NCBI GenBank assembly: GCA_017455185.1
Contig: JAFTBN010000024.1
Coordinates: 1 to 34,023 of the forward strand
Direction: 5' to 3'
Length of the DNA: 34,023 nt
Origin: Clostridia bacterium
GTDB lineage: Bacteria > Bacillota > Clostridia > Oscillospirales > CAG-272
A program made the position numbers and the translations under genes. Below the pieces are notes generated by a model. The model did not search any database and had not been told where the DNA came from. It worked only from the letters and a program-made list of their open reading frames with translations. Positions 7,666-16,269 of this stretch are shown in pieces. How positions within the stretch are numbered: position 1 is the stretch's first letter; every line of letters begins with the position of its first letter.

Positions 7666-9882
7666 ATGGCAAATCTGCAACAAAAATACAACGCCGAAGA
7701 CCAGGGACCGGACGCACGTCCCGTTCTTCTGACATCGGTCATCTTTGCCGTCTTTCTTCTTCTGGCGGCCCTGATCCTGATTGTCATCCTGCCCAAGCAG
7801 GCCTCCACCATCGCGGCCGTGGCTCTGGTTCTGTACCTTTTGGTCATCGGCCCGTTCTTCGGAGTCTATCTCATACGGCGATACCGGCAGAACAACATGG
7901 TCCGGGAAACCTTCCTGACCTCCTCCAGCATCGCCAACGTCCTCCACACCGTGTCGGACGTCCCCTATTTTCTGCTCGACCCGTCGGATGACGGAAGCGT
8001 CAAGCTTCTCAACGGCGAACTCCGCCGGCTGATCGGAACGCGCACCTGGACGCACAATTTCCCGCTCCGGGATCTGTGCTACGCTTCGGCCCGGCACATC
8101 TGCGCCAGCGCGGTTTGCTCCCGCGCCGACATCCTGGAAAGCTTCCGCGACGATTATTTCCAGCTGTTTCCCGGCGCCGCTTCGCCCGAAGACGAGGTCA
8201 AAACCGGCTTTGCCGAACCCAAGGACAGCCGGCGCAACCTGCAGAAAGCCTTTTTCTACGCAGGCTGGGACCAGAACATGTCCATGACCATCGGGCAGCG
8301 CAACTACCTGATGCACGCCACGCCCCTGAAGGCGCACAACCGCCTGTACTGTCTGGTCTGGCTGGACGACGTCACCGAGTTCGTCTCCCTGTGGACCAAG
8401 AACGACCGGGAATTCCCGGTCCTGAGCTACATCGTCCTGGACAACCTCGAGGAACTGGCCCAGTACGTGGGCATCAACGCCCGGGCGGCGGCCAACAAGA
8501 TTGAGGTCATCCTGTCCGACTGGGCGGCCGAACTGCACGGCATCCTGCGGGAATACGAGCGAGACAAATACCTGCTGCTCTTCCCGAAGGAATACCTGGA
8601 AAACTGCATCAAGAGCGAATTTGACATCCTGTCCCGCGTCCAGAAAACCGGCGTGGGAGACGAAACCCCGGCGGTCACCGTCTCCATCGGTATGGCGGCC
8701 ACCGGCGCGAACCTGCAGGAGCGCGAACGGGACGCCCGTTCGGCCCTCGAACTGGCGCTGCAGCGCGGCGGCGGACAGGTAGTCCTCCGCACGAAGGCCG
8801 GAACACTCTACTTCGGCGGTTTCACCAAACCGATTGAAAAGAGTTCGGCCACCGACATGCGCGTGGCGGGCATCGAACTGCTCCGCCGCATCCGGCAGGC
8901 CAGCAACATCCTGATCATGGGACACCGCAACCCGGACTACGACGCCATCGCTTCCAGCATCGGCATGGCCAGGCTGTGCATGTGCGCCAACGGCGGACGG
9001 TCCGACAATCTGCGCATCGTATCCGACCTGTCCTCCCGTGACCTGGGCCTGTGCGTCCAGCAGCTCACCTCATTCCCCGAATACGACCATCTGTTCATCT
9101 CCCGGGACGAAGCCCAGGAGGAAGTCCGGACCGATACGCTGCTCATCATCTGCGACGTCAACAACATCCCGATTTCCGAAGCGCCGTTCCTGGTGGATTC
9201 GGTGCGGAACATCGCCATCATCGACCATCACACCAAAGCGGCCGAGTTCAAATTCAAGCCCAACCCCGAAGTCATCCTGCCCGAGGCCTCCTCGGCCAGC
9301 GAACTGGTGGCGTCCATCTTCATGCAATGCCCCTATACCGATATGCTGCGCAAGGAGGAAGCCAACCTGCTTCTGGCCGGCATCATGCTCGACACAAAGA
9401 ACTTCGTCATGTCCACCAGTTGGCAGACGCTGGAAGTGGTCCAGTATCTGTACAAGTGCAACGCGCACACCTCGGTGGCCAACAACCTGTTCAACCAGAG
9501 CCTGAACGAAATCGTCGTATCCGGACAGCTGGAGCAGAACGCGCGGCAATACCGCGGCAAGTACGTCCTGACCTGGGCGCAGTTCCCGCGTGAACTGAAG
9601 CCCGAGGACCGGGTCCTGGCCGCCAAGGCGTCCGACAAACTGCTCTCCACCCAGGATGCGCTGGCAACCTTTGCCATCATTCAGACCACCACGGGCGCGG
9701 TCATTTCAGGCCGCTCCAAAGGCACGGTCAGCGTCAAGCTGATCCTTGAAAAACTGGGCGGCGGCGGTCACTTCGACCAGGCCGGCGCGCAGATGCGCGA
9801 AAGCGAACTCGGAAAGACCGCCTCGGCCGTCAAGGACGCCATCGATCAGTACGAGAACGACGTGGCGCGCAGCTCAAAATAA
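7666..9882 (+). CDS. gdpP: Cyclic-di-AMP phosphodiesterase GdpP
   Basis: A 738-residue membrane enzyme that hydrolyses the second messenger c-di-AMP, controlling potassium and osmolyte balance and wall homeostasis. Two membrane helices span about 21–71. A PAS-like region follows at roughly 85–235, then a degenerate GGDEF domain ending near VTVSIGMA (about 337). The DHH phosphoesterase has [12 protein letters not shown] (H420, D424, D426), CDVNN (D497) and DHH at 520–522, and the DHHA1 part has [12 protein letters not shown] at 698–709. The metal-binding residues appear intact. The protein is longer than Bacillus GdpP (about 660), mostly in the PAS/GGDEF part. In the second motif, NN replaces the His-containing sequence I would expect. 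AAAGGAG precedes the ATG, and rplI follows after 49 bases. Confidence 0.93.
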   Translation: MANLQQKYNAEDQGPDARPVLLTSVIFAVFLLLAALILIVILPKQASTIAAVALVLYLLVIGPFFGVYLIRRYRQNNMVRETFLTSSSIANVLHTVSDVPYFLLDPSDDGSVKLLNGELRRLIGTRTWTHNFPLRDLCYASARHICASAVCSRADILESFRDDYFQLFPGAASPEDEVKTGFAEPKDSRRNLQKAFFYAGWDQNMSMTIGQRNYLMHATPLKAHNRLYCLVWLDDVTEFVSLWTKNDREFPVLSYIVLDNLEELAQYVGINARAAANKIEVILSDWAAELHGILREYERDKYLLLFPKEYLENCIKSEFDILSRVQKTGVGDETPAVTVSIGMAATGANLQERERDARSALELALQRGGGQVVLRTKAGTLYFGGFTKPIEKSSATDMRVAGIELLRRIRQASNILIMGHRNPDYDAIASSIGMARLCMCANGGRSDNLRIVSDLSSRDLGLCVQQLTSFPEYDHLFISRDEAQEEVRTDTLLIICDVNNIPISEAPFLVDSVRNIAIIDHHTKAAEFKFKPNPEVILPEASSASELVASIFMQCPYTDMLRKEEANLLLAGIMLDTKNFVMSTSWQTLEVVQYLYKCNAHTSVANNLFNQSLNEIVVSGQLEQNARQYRGKYVLTWAQFPRELKPEDRVLAAKASDKLLSTQDALATFAIIQTTTGAVISGRSKGTVSVKLILEKLGGGGHFDQAGAQMRESELGKTASAVKDAIDQYENDVARSSK

Positions 9883-9895
9883 CAACCAATACCAG

Positions 9896-9934
9896 AAAGG
9901 AGTCGGAACCCGTTTCCGAGCACCTGCCATTATG
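9896..9934 (+). promoter_or_regulatory. rplI leader: Shine-Dalgarno separated from the ATG by a hairpin
   Basis: A strong AAAGGAG (9896–9902) lies 29 bases before the rplI ATG, too far for direct use. Between them TCGGAA (9903–9908) and TTCCGA (9914–9919) form a hairpin. Folding it would shorten the gap to 12 bases. No closer ribosome binding site is visible, and no start codon lies near the purine-rich site in the rplI frame. Confidence 0.6.
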
Positions 9935-10375
9935 AAAGTCATTCTGACACAGGACGTAAAAAGTCAGGGAAAGAAAAACGACATCATCGACGTATCCGAC
10001 GGATACGCCCGCAATTTCCTGTTCCCCAAAAAACTCGCCATTCCGGCTGACGCGAACGCCGTCAACACCATCGCGCGCCGCGAAGCCGAAAAGCAAAGAA
10101 AGATTGAAGAGGAAAAAGCCAGCGCGCGAAAGCTCGCCCAGGATCTGGACAGCTGGCAGATCAAGATTCCCCGTTCCTCCAACGACGGCAAACTCTACGG
10201 CGCCGTGACCTCCCAGGACATCGCCGACGCGCTGCAGGAGCAGCACGGCATCGAGGTGGACAAGCGGAAAATCGTCGTCAAGGAACCGATCAAAAGCTAC
10301 GGCAACTACAACGTGGACATCAAACTGTACGGAGAGATCAGCGGCGTCATTCATGTACTGGTCTGCGAGAAATAA
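9932..10375 (+). CDS. rplI: Large-subunit ribosomal protein bL9
   Basis: A 147-residue protein, normal for bL9. The N-terminal rRNA-binding domain is diagnostic: [17 protein letters not shown], then [19 protein letters not shown] long charged helix follows (about 45–75), and the C-terminal domain contains the family's [18 protein letters not shown] segment. It binds domain V of 23S rRNA at the base of the L1 stalk. The start follows from the conserved MKVIL end. Its place between gdpP and dnaB is the usual Firmicutes order. Confidence 0.97.
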   Translation: MKVILTQDVKSQGKKNDIIDVSDGYARNFLFPKKLAIPADANAVNTIARREAEKQRKIEEEKASARKLAQDLDSWQIKIPRSSNDGKLYGAVTSQDIADALQEQHGIEVDKRKIVVKEPIKSYGNYNVDIKLYGEISGVIHVLVCEK

Positions 10376-10391
10376 GAAGTAAGAGGTTCAC

Positions 10392-11774
10392 ATGGAAGAC
10401 TCCACTCTCCAAAAAGTCCCTTTTTCCGCCGCCGCGGAAAAATCGGTCCTGGGCGCCATCCTGATTGACCCCGAGTCCTTTACCCGGGTCGCGGATTTCC
10501 TCAAGCCCGAAGACTTCTACCTGGAAGTCCACCAAAAAATATACGAATGCATCATTGAGCTCTTCCAGAAGAGCAAAGCCATCGACGCCGTTACTCTGGC
10601 CGACCTTCTGGCGCAGAACCAGTCCATTGAGCAAAAGGAAGCCGAGGACATCCTGCTCAGGCTGGCCGATTCGGTGCCCGGAACGCGGAACATCCAGGAC
10701 TATGCCCGCATCGTCAAGGATCACAGCATCCGGCGCAACCTGATTTCCGCCTCCCAGGAAATTGCCGCCCGGTCCATGAACGCGGATACCGAGATTACCC
10801 GTCTGGTGGATTACGCCGAGATGCAGATCTACAACGTGTCCCAGGGGCGGGACACCAAGAATTTCCGCAGGATGGCCGAAATCATCCAGGACGTTTACGA
10901 GGAACTGCACACCCTGTACGACAACCCGGATTCCGCCGGGGAACACCGGGTCAACACCGGTTTCGGAGGACTGGACAGCGTTCTGTCGGGCGTCAACGAC
11001 ACCGACCTCGTACTCATCGGGGCACGCCCCGGCATGGGAAAAACCAGCTTTGCCCTCAACATCGCGACAAACGTGGCCAAGACAACCGAAAAGGCCGTCT
11101 GCATCTTCTCTTTGGAGATGAGCGCCGAACAGCTGGTCAGCCGTGTGCTTTCCAGCGAGGCGATGGTGGACAGCAAAGCCATGCGGACCGGGCGTCTTTC
11201 GAACAACGACTGGAGCAATCTGGCCGAGGCCGTATCCGAACTTTACAAGACCAACATCCTCATCGACGACACCAGCAGCCAGACCGTCACCTCCATGAAA
11301 TCCAAACTCCGGCGTCTGGGAGCGGGCAAAATCGGTCTTGTGGTCATCGACTATCTGCAGCTGATGCAGGGCGAATCCCATACCGACAACCGCGTGCAGG
11401 AAGTCGCCGAGATTTCCCGCGGACTGAAAATCATGGCCAAGGATCTGGGCGTACCGGTCATCTGCTGCGCACAGCTCTCCCGCGGCCCCGAAGGCCGTGA
11501 GGACAAGAAACCGAAACTGTCCGACCTGCGCGACTCGGGCGCCATCGAGCAGGATGCGGATACCGTACTGTTCCTGTACCGCCCCGAATACTACAAGAAC
11601 GAAAAGGTGGAGGAGCAGACGCAGAACTCCATTTGCGAAGTCATCGTGGCCAAGAACCGGCACGGCATGACCGGGACCGTGGAAATGGGCTGGGTCGGCC
11701 GGTTCACCAAGTTCGTCTCGCTGGCCAAGAACGAGAACCTGCCCGAACCGCCTCCCGAACCCGGAAGCAAATAA
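10392..11774 (+). CDS. dnaB: Replicative DNA helicase DnaB
   Basis: A 460-residue hexameric helicase that unwinds DNA at the replication fork (named DnaC in Bacillus). The N-terminal helical domain, which contacts primase and the loader, occupies about 1–150. The RecA-like motor domain has Walker A GARPGMGKTS near 209–218, Walker B VVIDYLQLM at about 317–325, and the conserved SDLRDSGAIEQDAD segment near 377–390. AAGAGG lies just before the ATG, 16 bases after rplI. No intein or insertion is present; the length is typical. Confidence 0.97.
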   Translation: MEDSTLQKVPFSAAAEKSVLGAILIDPESFTRVADFLKPEDFYLEVHQKIYECIIELFQKSKAIDAVTLADLLAQNQSIEQKEAEDILLRLADSVPGTRNIQDYARIVKDHSIRRNLISASQEIAARSMNADTEITRLVDYAEMQIYNVSQGRDTKNFRRMAEIIQDVYEELHTLYDNPDSAGEHRVNTGFGGLDSVLSGVNDTDLVLIGARPGMGKTSFALNIATNVAKTTEKAVCIFSLEMSAEQLVSRVLSSEAMVDSKAMRTGRLSNNDWSNLAEAVSELYKTNILIDDTSSQTVTSMKSKLRRLGAGKIGLVVIDYLQLMQGESHTDNRVQEVAEISRGLKIMAKDLGVPVICCAQLSRGPEGREDKKPKLSDLRDSGAIEQDADTVLFLYRPEYYKNEKVEEQTQNSICEVIVAKNRHGMTGTVEMGWVGRFTKFVSLAKNENLPEPPPEPGSK

Positions 11775-11776
11775 CG

Positions 11777-13273
11777 ATGGCACCCCGGACTCAAAAAACT
11801 TCTCTTTCCGTCCCCGAAGGATTCGAAATGCCTTCCTTCGTCTGCGGCTACGAAGGAGAGAAAAAGTTGCTCCTTGCTTTTTCGGGCGGAGCAGATTCAA
11901 CGGCTCTTTTGCACGCGCTCATCCCCTGGGCCGCGCAACACGGTTTTGCCCTCTTTGCCGCCCACGTGGAGCACGGCATCCGCGGGCAGGCCTCGCTGGA
12001 CGACCGGGAGCATTGCCGGACCGAATGCGAAAAAGCCGGCATCCCCTTCTTTTCGGCCTCCTTTCCGGTTCCCGAACTGGCCCGGAAAACCGGCCAGTCG
12101 CTTGAAACCGCCGCAAGGCAGGTCCGGTACGACTATTTCAGAGAGCGGATGGAAGAGGAACGCATTCCCTTTCTCCTGACCGCCCATCACGCCGACGACC
12201 AGGCCGAAACCATGCTGTTCCGGCTGGCGCGCGGAACCGGCCCCGCAGGGCTTGCCGGCATCTCGCCCATAAGGGCTTTCGGACCCGGGCGGTATCTGGT
12301 AAGGCCCCTGCTTCACTCCACCAAAGAATCCCTGGTTGCCTTTTGCCGGGAGCGCGGTCTGTCCTACGTACAGGACGAGACCAACGCGCAAGACGACGCG
12401 GCCCGGAACCGGATCCGGAACCATGTGCTTCCCGCCCTGTCGGATCTTTTTCCTCAGGCCTCGCAGCGTATGAGCCGCACGGCGGATCTTTTACGGCTGG
12501 ACGAAGAATATCTGCAGGACCGGACGCAACTCTACCTGGAAAGCCGCGGCGACCTTTTGGACGAGATGCGGCCCGGATACGTCAAAGGACAGATCCGGCT
12601 GATCCTGGATCCTCACCCGGCTCTGGGCGCGCGGGTGCTCATCCGCCTTTTGTCCGAAGCCTTTGGGGGGCAGACCGCGGAGGAGCGGCACATCAGGACC
12701 GTTCTTTCCCGCCTGGGACAGGAAGATTTCACGCTGGAGCTGCCCGACCGGATCCGTTTTTGTGCAAAAGGCGAGACCTTTGTGATGGACAGACCGACCG
12801 AATCCCCGATGCAAACCCGGTTTGACCCGGTCCCCCTTGAGGAAGGCTCCTTCCTCTTTGCATACGGCGGCGCGCGCATCCGGCTGAGTATGGATGCAGG
12901 TCCCAATCCGCCCTCTTTCCCGCCTGTTGACAAAGGTGTTCAGACAATTTTCACACAGCTTTCGCTTCCCGCTGCTATACTGGAAAAGGAGCAGCTGGAA
13001 TTCCGGCCCCGCATTCCCGGAGACTGCCTCGGGCAGAACGGGATGCATCTTCCGGTTAAAAACATTTTTACGGATGCCGGGCTCGCTCCGGATGTGCGCA
13101 AGATCCTGCCTCTTCTGGCCGTGAGGGACTCCCGTCGGATTCTGTGGGTTCCCCTTCCGGAGAAAAACCCGTCCCGCGTGTGCGACGCCCTGCGTCAGTC
13201 TCTGCCCGGGACACCCCCCTTCTTCCATTGCGTCATTCAATTTCAATTCCACACAGATAGGACAGACCGATGA
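11777..13273 (+). CDS. tilS: tRNA(Ile)-lysidine synthetase TilS
   Basis: A 498-residue enzyme that attaches lysine to C34 of the tRNA-Ile that reads AUA, using ATP. Seen in the sequence: the PP-loop SGGADS at about 36–41, HVEHGIRG, TAHHADDQAET, and DETNAQDDAARNRIRN, which together are diagnostic of TilS. The C-terminal domain has the RPRIPGDCLG…LPVKNIFTDA signature. The chosen ATG lies two bases after the dnaB stop and has only a weak ribosome site, so translational coupling is likely; an ATG at 11828 is a possible alternative. The stop overlaps the hpt start by four bases (ATGA). Confidence 0.94.
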   Translation: MAPRTQKTSLSVPEGFEMPSFVCGYEGEKKLLLAFSGGADSTALLHALIPWAAQHGFALFAAHVEHGIRGQASLDDREHCRTECEKAGIPFFSASFPVPELARKTGQSLETAARQVRYDYFRERMEEERIPFLLTAHHADDQAETMLFRLARGTGPAGLAGISPIRAFGPGRYLVRPLLHSTKESLVAFCRERGLSYVQDETNAQDDAARNRIRNHVLPALSDLFPQASQRMSRTADLLRLDEEYLQDRTQLYLESRGDLLDEMRPGYVKGQIRLILDPHPALGARVLIRLLSEAFGGQTAEERHIRTVLSRLGQEDFTLELPDRIRFCAKGETFVMDRPTESPMQTRFDPVPLEEGSFLFAYGGARIRLSMDAGPNPPSFPPVDKGVQTIFTQLSLPAAILEKEQLEFRPRIPGDCLGQNGMHLPVKNIFTDAGLAPDVRKILPLLAVRDSRRILWVPLPEKNPSRVCDALRQSLPGTPPFFHCVIQFQFHTDRTDR

Positions 13274-13830
13274 AACACAACGAAAACGAAGACATCTCCT
13301 CCATTCTGGTCAGTGAGGAGCAGATTCAGCAGATAACCGACCGCCTTGCCAAGCAAATCAGCGAGGATTACCGCGACGACGAGCGCCAGGTCGTTCTTCT
13401 GATCATTCTGAAAGGCAGCGTTCCTTTCGCCGCCGAACTGATGAAAAAACTGACCATTCCGGTCCAACTGGAATTCATGAAGGTCTCCTCCTACGGGGCG
13501 ACCACCAAGTCCTCCGGGGAAATCAAGATTCACCTGGATATCAAGCGGGACGACCTGAAGGATCTGGACATCCTGATCATCGAGGACATCATCGATACGG
13601 GATACACCCTGAACCGGCTGACCACCCTGCTCAAAAACCGAAACGCGCACAGCGTCAAGACCTGCACGCTCCTGGACAAACCCAGCCGGCGGGAAGTGGA
13701 TCTGACGCCGGACTACACCGGCGTCCGGATTCCGGACGCGTTCGTGGTCGGCTTCGGGCTGGACTACAACGAGAATTACAGGACCCTGCCCTACGTCGGC
13801 ATTCTGGATCCGAAAGTATACAGCCACTGA
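13270..13830 (+). CDS. hpt: Hypoxanthine phosphoribosyltransferase
   Basis: A 186-residue purine salvage enzyme that makes IMP (and usually GMP) from hypoxanthine or guanine and PRPP. The PRPP-binding motif LIIEDIIDTGYTL is at about 102–114, with an N-terminal LKGSVPFAAELM loop and a C-terminal VVGFGLDYNENYRTLPYVG segment typical of the family. It overlaps tilS by four bases, so the two are translationally coupled. The tilS–hpt–ftsH order is conserved in Firmicutes. Confidence 0.95.
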   Translation: MKHNENEDISSILVSEEQIQQITDRLAKQISEDYRDDERQVVLLIILKGSVPFAAELMKKLTIPVQLEFMKVSSYGATTKSSGEIKIHLDIKRDDLKDLDILIIEDIIDTGYTLNRLTTLLKNRNAHSVKTCTLLDKPSRREVDLTPDYTGVRIPDAFVVGFGLDYNENYRTLPYVGILDPKVYSH

Positions 13831-13855
13831 AACGGCAAAAGCACATTTCAAAACG

Positions 13856-13909
13856 AAGGGAGTTTGAAGCCGGACCCGACGCGGGCCGGTCTTTGCCAAT
13901 CATCCTATG
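13856..13909 (+). promoter_or_regulatory. ftsH leader: distant Shine-Dalgarno followed by a GC-rich hairpin
   Basis: AAGGGAG (13856–13862) lies 44 bases before the ftsH ATG. A hairpin fills the gap: AAG-CCGG-CCCG on the left (13867–13878, one bulged A) pairs with CGGG-CCGG-CTT on the right (13882–13893, one bulged T). About 13 bases then lead to the ATG. No closer ribosome site is evident. The stem is not followed by a T run, so it is not an ordinary terminator. Confidence 0.5.
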
Positions 13910-16000
13910 AAAAAAATATTCAAAAGCGCCATTTTTTACATTGTCCTGATCATCCTGGTCGTCTTCATTGTCACCCGGCTGCTCAGCGGAATGAACAGCA
14001 AGCCGAAACAGTACAGCGACATCGTCAAGTACTTCCGGGACAAGCAGGTTGAATCCTTCACCATCTCCGGGTCGCAGGTCCTGACCCTGACCCTGAAAGA
14101 CACGAAGGAAGAAGTCAAATACCAGATTGCCTATATGGATATCTTCTACTACGATCTGGGCGATACCATCCAGGAACAGCTGGCTGACGGGACTCTTGTC
14201 AGCGCGGACTATCAGGTCAGCTCAACGCCGTGGTACGTCACCTTCCTTCCCTATCTGGGTGTTCTCCTCCTTCTGATCATCCTCTTCGTCATCTTCTACC
14301 GGAGCATGGCCAAGAACGGAGGCGGATTGGGCAACCGCATCAACAATTTCGGAAAGGCGCGTACCCAATCCCAGGACGAGAACAACAAAACCACGTTCAA
14401 GGACGTGGCCGGAGCGGATGAGGAAAAGGAAGAGCTGGTCGAGATTGTGGACTTCCTGAAAGATCCGCAGAAATACACCCGGCTCGGTGCGAAGATTCCG
14501 CACGGCGTCCTGCTCGTAGGCCCTCCAGGGACCGGTAAGACCCTTCTGGCCAAAGCCGTTGCGGGAGAAGCAGGCGTTCCCTTCTTCTCCATCGCCGGTT
14601 CAGACTTTGTGGAAATGTACGTCGGCGTCGGCGCATCCCGTGTGCGCGACCTGTTCGACACAGCCCGCAAGGCCGGTTCCGCCATCATCTTCATCGATGA
14701 GATTGATGCGGTCGGACGCCACAGAGGCGCAGGCCTGGGCGGCGGCCACGACGAAAGAGAACAGACCCTGAACCAGCTGCTGGTCGAGATGGACGGATTC
14801 GGCTCACACGAGGGCATCATCATCATGGCGGCCACCAACCGCCCCGACGTCCTGGATCCGGCGCTTCTGCGTCCGGGACGCTTCGACCGTCAGATTACGG
14901 TCAACTACCCGGATATCTCAGGCCGCGAAGCCATTCTGCACGTACACGGCCGGAACAAACCGTTTGAACCCGACGTAGACTTCAAGGAGATTGCCCGGAC
15001 CACCGCCGGATTCACCGGTGCGGATCTGGCCAACCTGCTCAACGAAGCTTCCCTGCTTGCCGCAAGGAAGAACAAGGCTCTCATCGGGATGGAAGAGATT
15101 CGCGAGGCCTTCATCAAGGTCATCGCAGGACCGAAGAAAAAATCCCTTCACATCAAACCGGAAGAAAAGAGAAAGACCGCCTTCCACGAAGCCGGTCACG
15201 CCCTTCTGGCCTATCTTCTTCCGACGCAGGACGCCGTCCAGCAAATCTCCATCATCCCGAGCGGTCGAGCCCTGGGCTATACGCTCAACCCGCCTGAAGA
15301 GGATCGGTACAGCGAGTACCGTGAAGAACTGAAAGAGGAGATCTGCATGCTGCTCGGCGGACGGGCAGCCGAGGAAATCGTCTTCCAAGATATTTCCGGC
15401 GGCGCTTCCAACGACATCGAGCGGGCCACCAATATCGCCCGCAAGATGGTCACCCGGCTGGGCATGAGCCCGACGCTCGGCCCGATCAATTACGCTGGTG
15501 AGGAAACCGAGGTCTTCCTGGGCCGCGACTTCTCAGCCGGTGCCGATCACTCCGAGGCAACCTCCGCCCTGATTGACCAGGAAGTACACAAACTGATTTC
15601 CGAAGCGTACGAACGGGCCAAGACCCTGCTCCGTGAAAACCGTGAAAAACTTGACTTCGTAGCAGGCTATCTGGTGCTGCGCGAAATCATGGACGGCGAA
15701 CAGTTCGCCCGTGCAATGGAAGAGGGCGCCACCTACGATGAACTCGACCAGATCAAGGCTGAACGCGAGAAAAAGAGCCGTCAGGCCAACCGGGAAAAAG
15801 CCGAACAGGATAAGGCGGCTCAGGCCGAAGCCGAAAAGGCCGGCGAAACCGGCTCGGACGACGAAAACACGGAAGACCCGGAAGACCCGGAAGACACGGA
15901 TGGCATGGAAATCATGGGCAGCGAAAGCGGTCCGGACGGGGACGACAGCACAAACGATTCCGGCGAGAACGGAAACTCTTCCCCCGACAATTACACGTAA
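13907..16000 (+). CDS. ftsH: ATP-dependent zinc metalloprotease FtsH
   Basis: A 697-residue membrane-anchored AAA protease that degrades misassembled membrane proteins and selected regulators. Two membrane helices (about 7–26 and 114–132) flank an extracytoplasmic domain. The AAA module has Walker A GPPGTGKT (205–212) and Walker [10 protein letters not shown], and the arginine-finger region is present. The peptidase has HEAGH at 427–431. The C-terminal 80 residues are highly charged: first lysine/glutamate rich, then acidic, with a short tandem EDPEDPED repeat. The last gene of the operon; its stop codon lies inside a tandem repeat, and a strong terminator follows 80 bases later. Confidence 0.97.
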   Translation: MKKIFKSAIFYIVLIILVVFIVTRLLSGMNSKPKQYSDIVKYFRDKQVESFTISGSQVLTLTLKDTKEEVKYQIAYMDIFYYDLGDTIQEQLADGTLVSADYQVSSTPWYVTFLPYLGVLLLLIILFVIFYRSMAKNGGGLGNRINNFGKARTQSQDENNKTTFKDVAGADEEKEELVEIVDFLKDPQKYTRLGAKIPHGVLLVGPPGTGKTLLAKAVAGEAGVPFFSIAGSDFVEMYVGVGASRVRDLFDTARKAGSAIIFIDEIDAVGRHRGAGLGGGHDEREQTLNQLLVEMDGFGSHEGIIIMAATNRPDVLDPALLRPGRFDRQITVNYPDISGREAILHVHGRNKPFEPDVDFKEIARTTAGFTGADLANLLNEASLLAARKNKALIGMEEIREAFIKVIAGPKKKSLHIKPEEKRKTAFHEAGHALLAYLLPTQDAVQQISIIPSGRALGYTLNPPEEDRYSEYREELKEEICMLLGGRAAEEIVFQDISGGASNDIERATNIARKMVTRLGMSPTLGPINYAGEETEVFLGRDFSAGADHSEATSALIDQEVHKLISEAYERAKTLLRENREKLDFVAGYLVLREIMDGEQFARAMEEGATYDELDQIKAEREKKSRQANREKAEQDKAAQAEAEKAGETGSDDENTEDPEDPEDTDGMEIMGSESGPDGDDSTNDSGENGNSSPDNYT

Positions 16001-16051
16001 TAACAATTACACGTAATGGCAATTGCCTGTAATTCCAATTCCATGTAATCC
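15988..16051 (+). repeat. Four tandem 16-bp palindromic repeats over the ftsH stop codon
   Basis: Four contiguous 16-bp units start at 15988, 16004, 16020 and 16036 and share the pattern CAATT-N-C-NN-GTAAT-NN. Units 1 and 2 hold the palindrome ATTAC-AC-GTAAT; units 3 and 4 are degenerate. Unit 1 encodes the last FtsH residues Asn-Tyr-Thr and the stop codon. Confidence 0.85.
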
Positions 16052-16080
16052 CGTCGTCCATCCAAGTGGATACAAAAAAA

Positions 16081-16127
16081 GACCCGTAACGGGGATATTG
16101 CGATATCCGACCGTTGCGGGTCCTTTT
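16081..16127 (+). terminator. Terminator after ftsH, also usable on the minus strand
   Basis: GACCCGTAACGG pairs with CCGTTGCGGGTC (one wobble), with an inner GGATAT/ATATCC stem. CTTTT follows on the plus strand. Seven A bases precede the stem, giving a T7 tract on the minus strand, so it can work in both directions between the convergent operons. Confidence 0.85.
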
Positions 16128-16171
16128 GTCTGCTGTGCTCCCCTGCCCATGAAAAGCATGCCGCCGGTCAC

Positions 16172-16194
16172 AAAAAAAGGGGGCTGTCGCCCCC
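16172..16194 (-). terminator. Terminator of the sigma/VWA operon
   Basis: GGGGGC (16179–16184) pairs with GCCCCC (16189–16194) around a TGTC loop. Read on the minus strand it is followed by seven T bases. It lies about 75 bases after the stop of the VWA lipoprotein gene. Confidence 0.85.
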
Positions 16195-16269
16195 TGAAAT
16201 ACAGGGTTTGAGCACCCCCTTGCCGGCTCAACCGTTCCCTGCCGGAACGGATGACCGTGGCCTTGCGCC

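Noticed and set aside
7348..8925. A 525-codon minus-strand frame crossing the yybS/gdpP boundary
   Set aside because: It spans two real genes on the other strand and their gap, with no recognisable domain.
10347..11900. A 517-codon minus-strand frame opposite dnaB
   Set aside because: dnaB is certain from its motifs, and the antisense product has none.
13864..14052. A TTG-started 62-codon frame overlapping the start of ftsH
   Set aside because: The Shine-Dalgarno is only one or two bases from the TTG, and the product is the shifted reading of ftsH. It remains a small possibility as a regulatory upstream frame.
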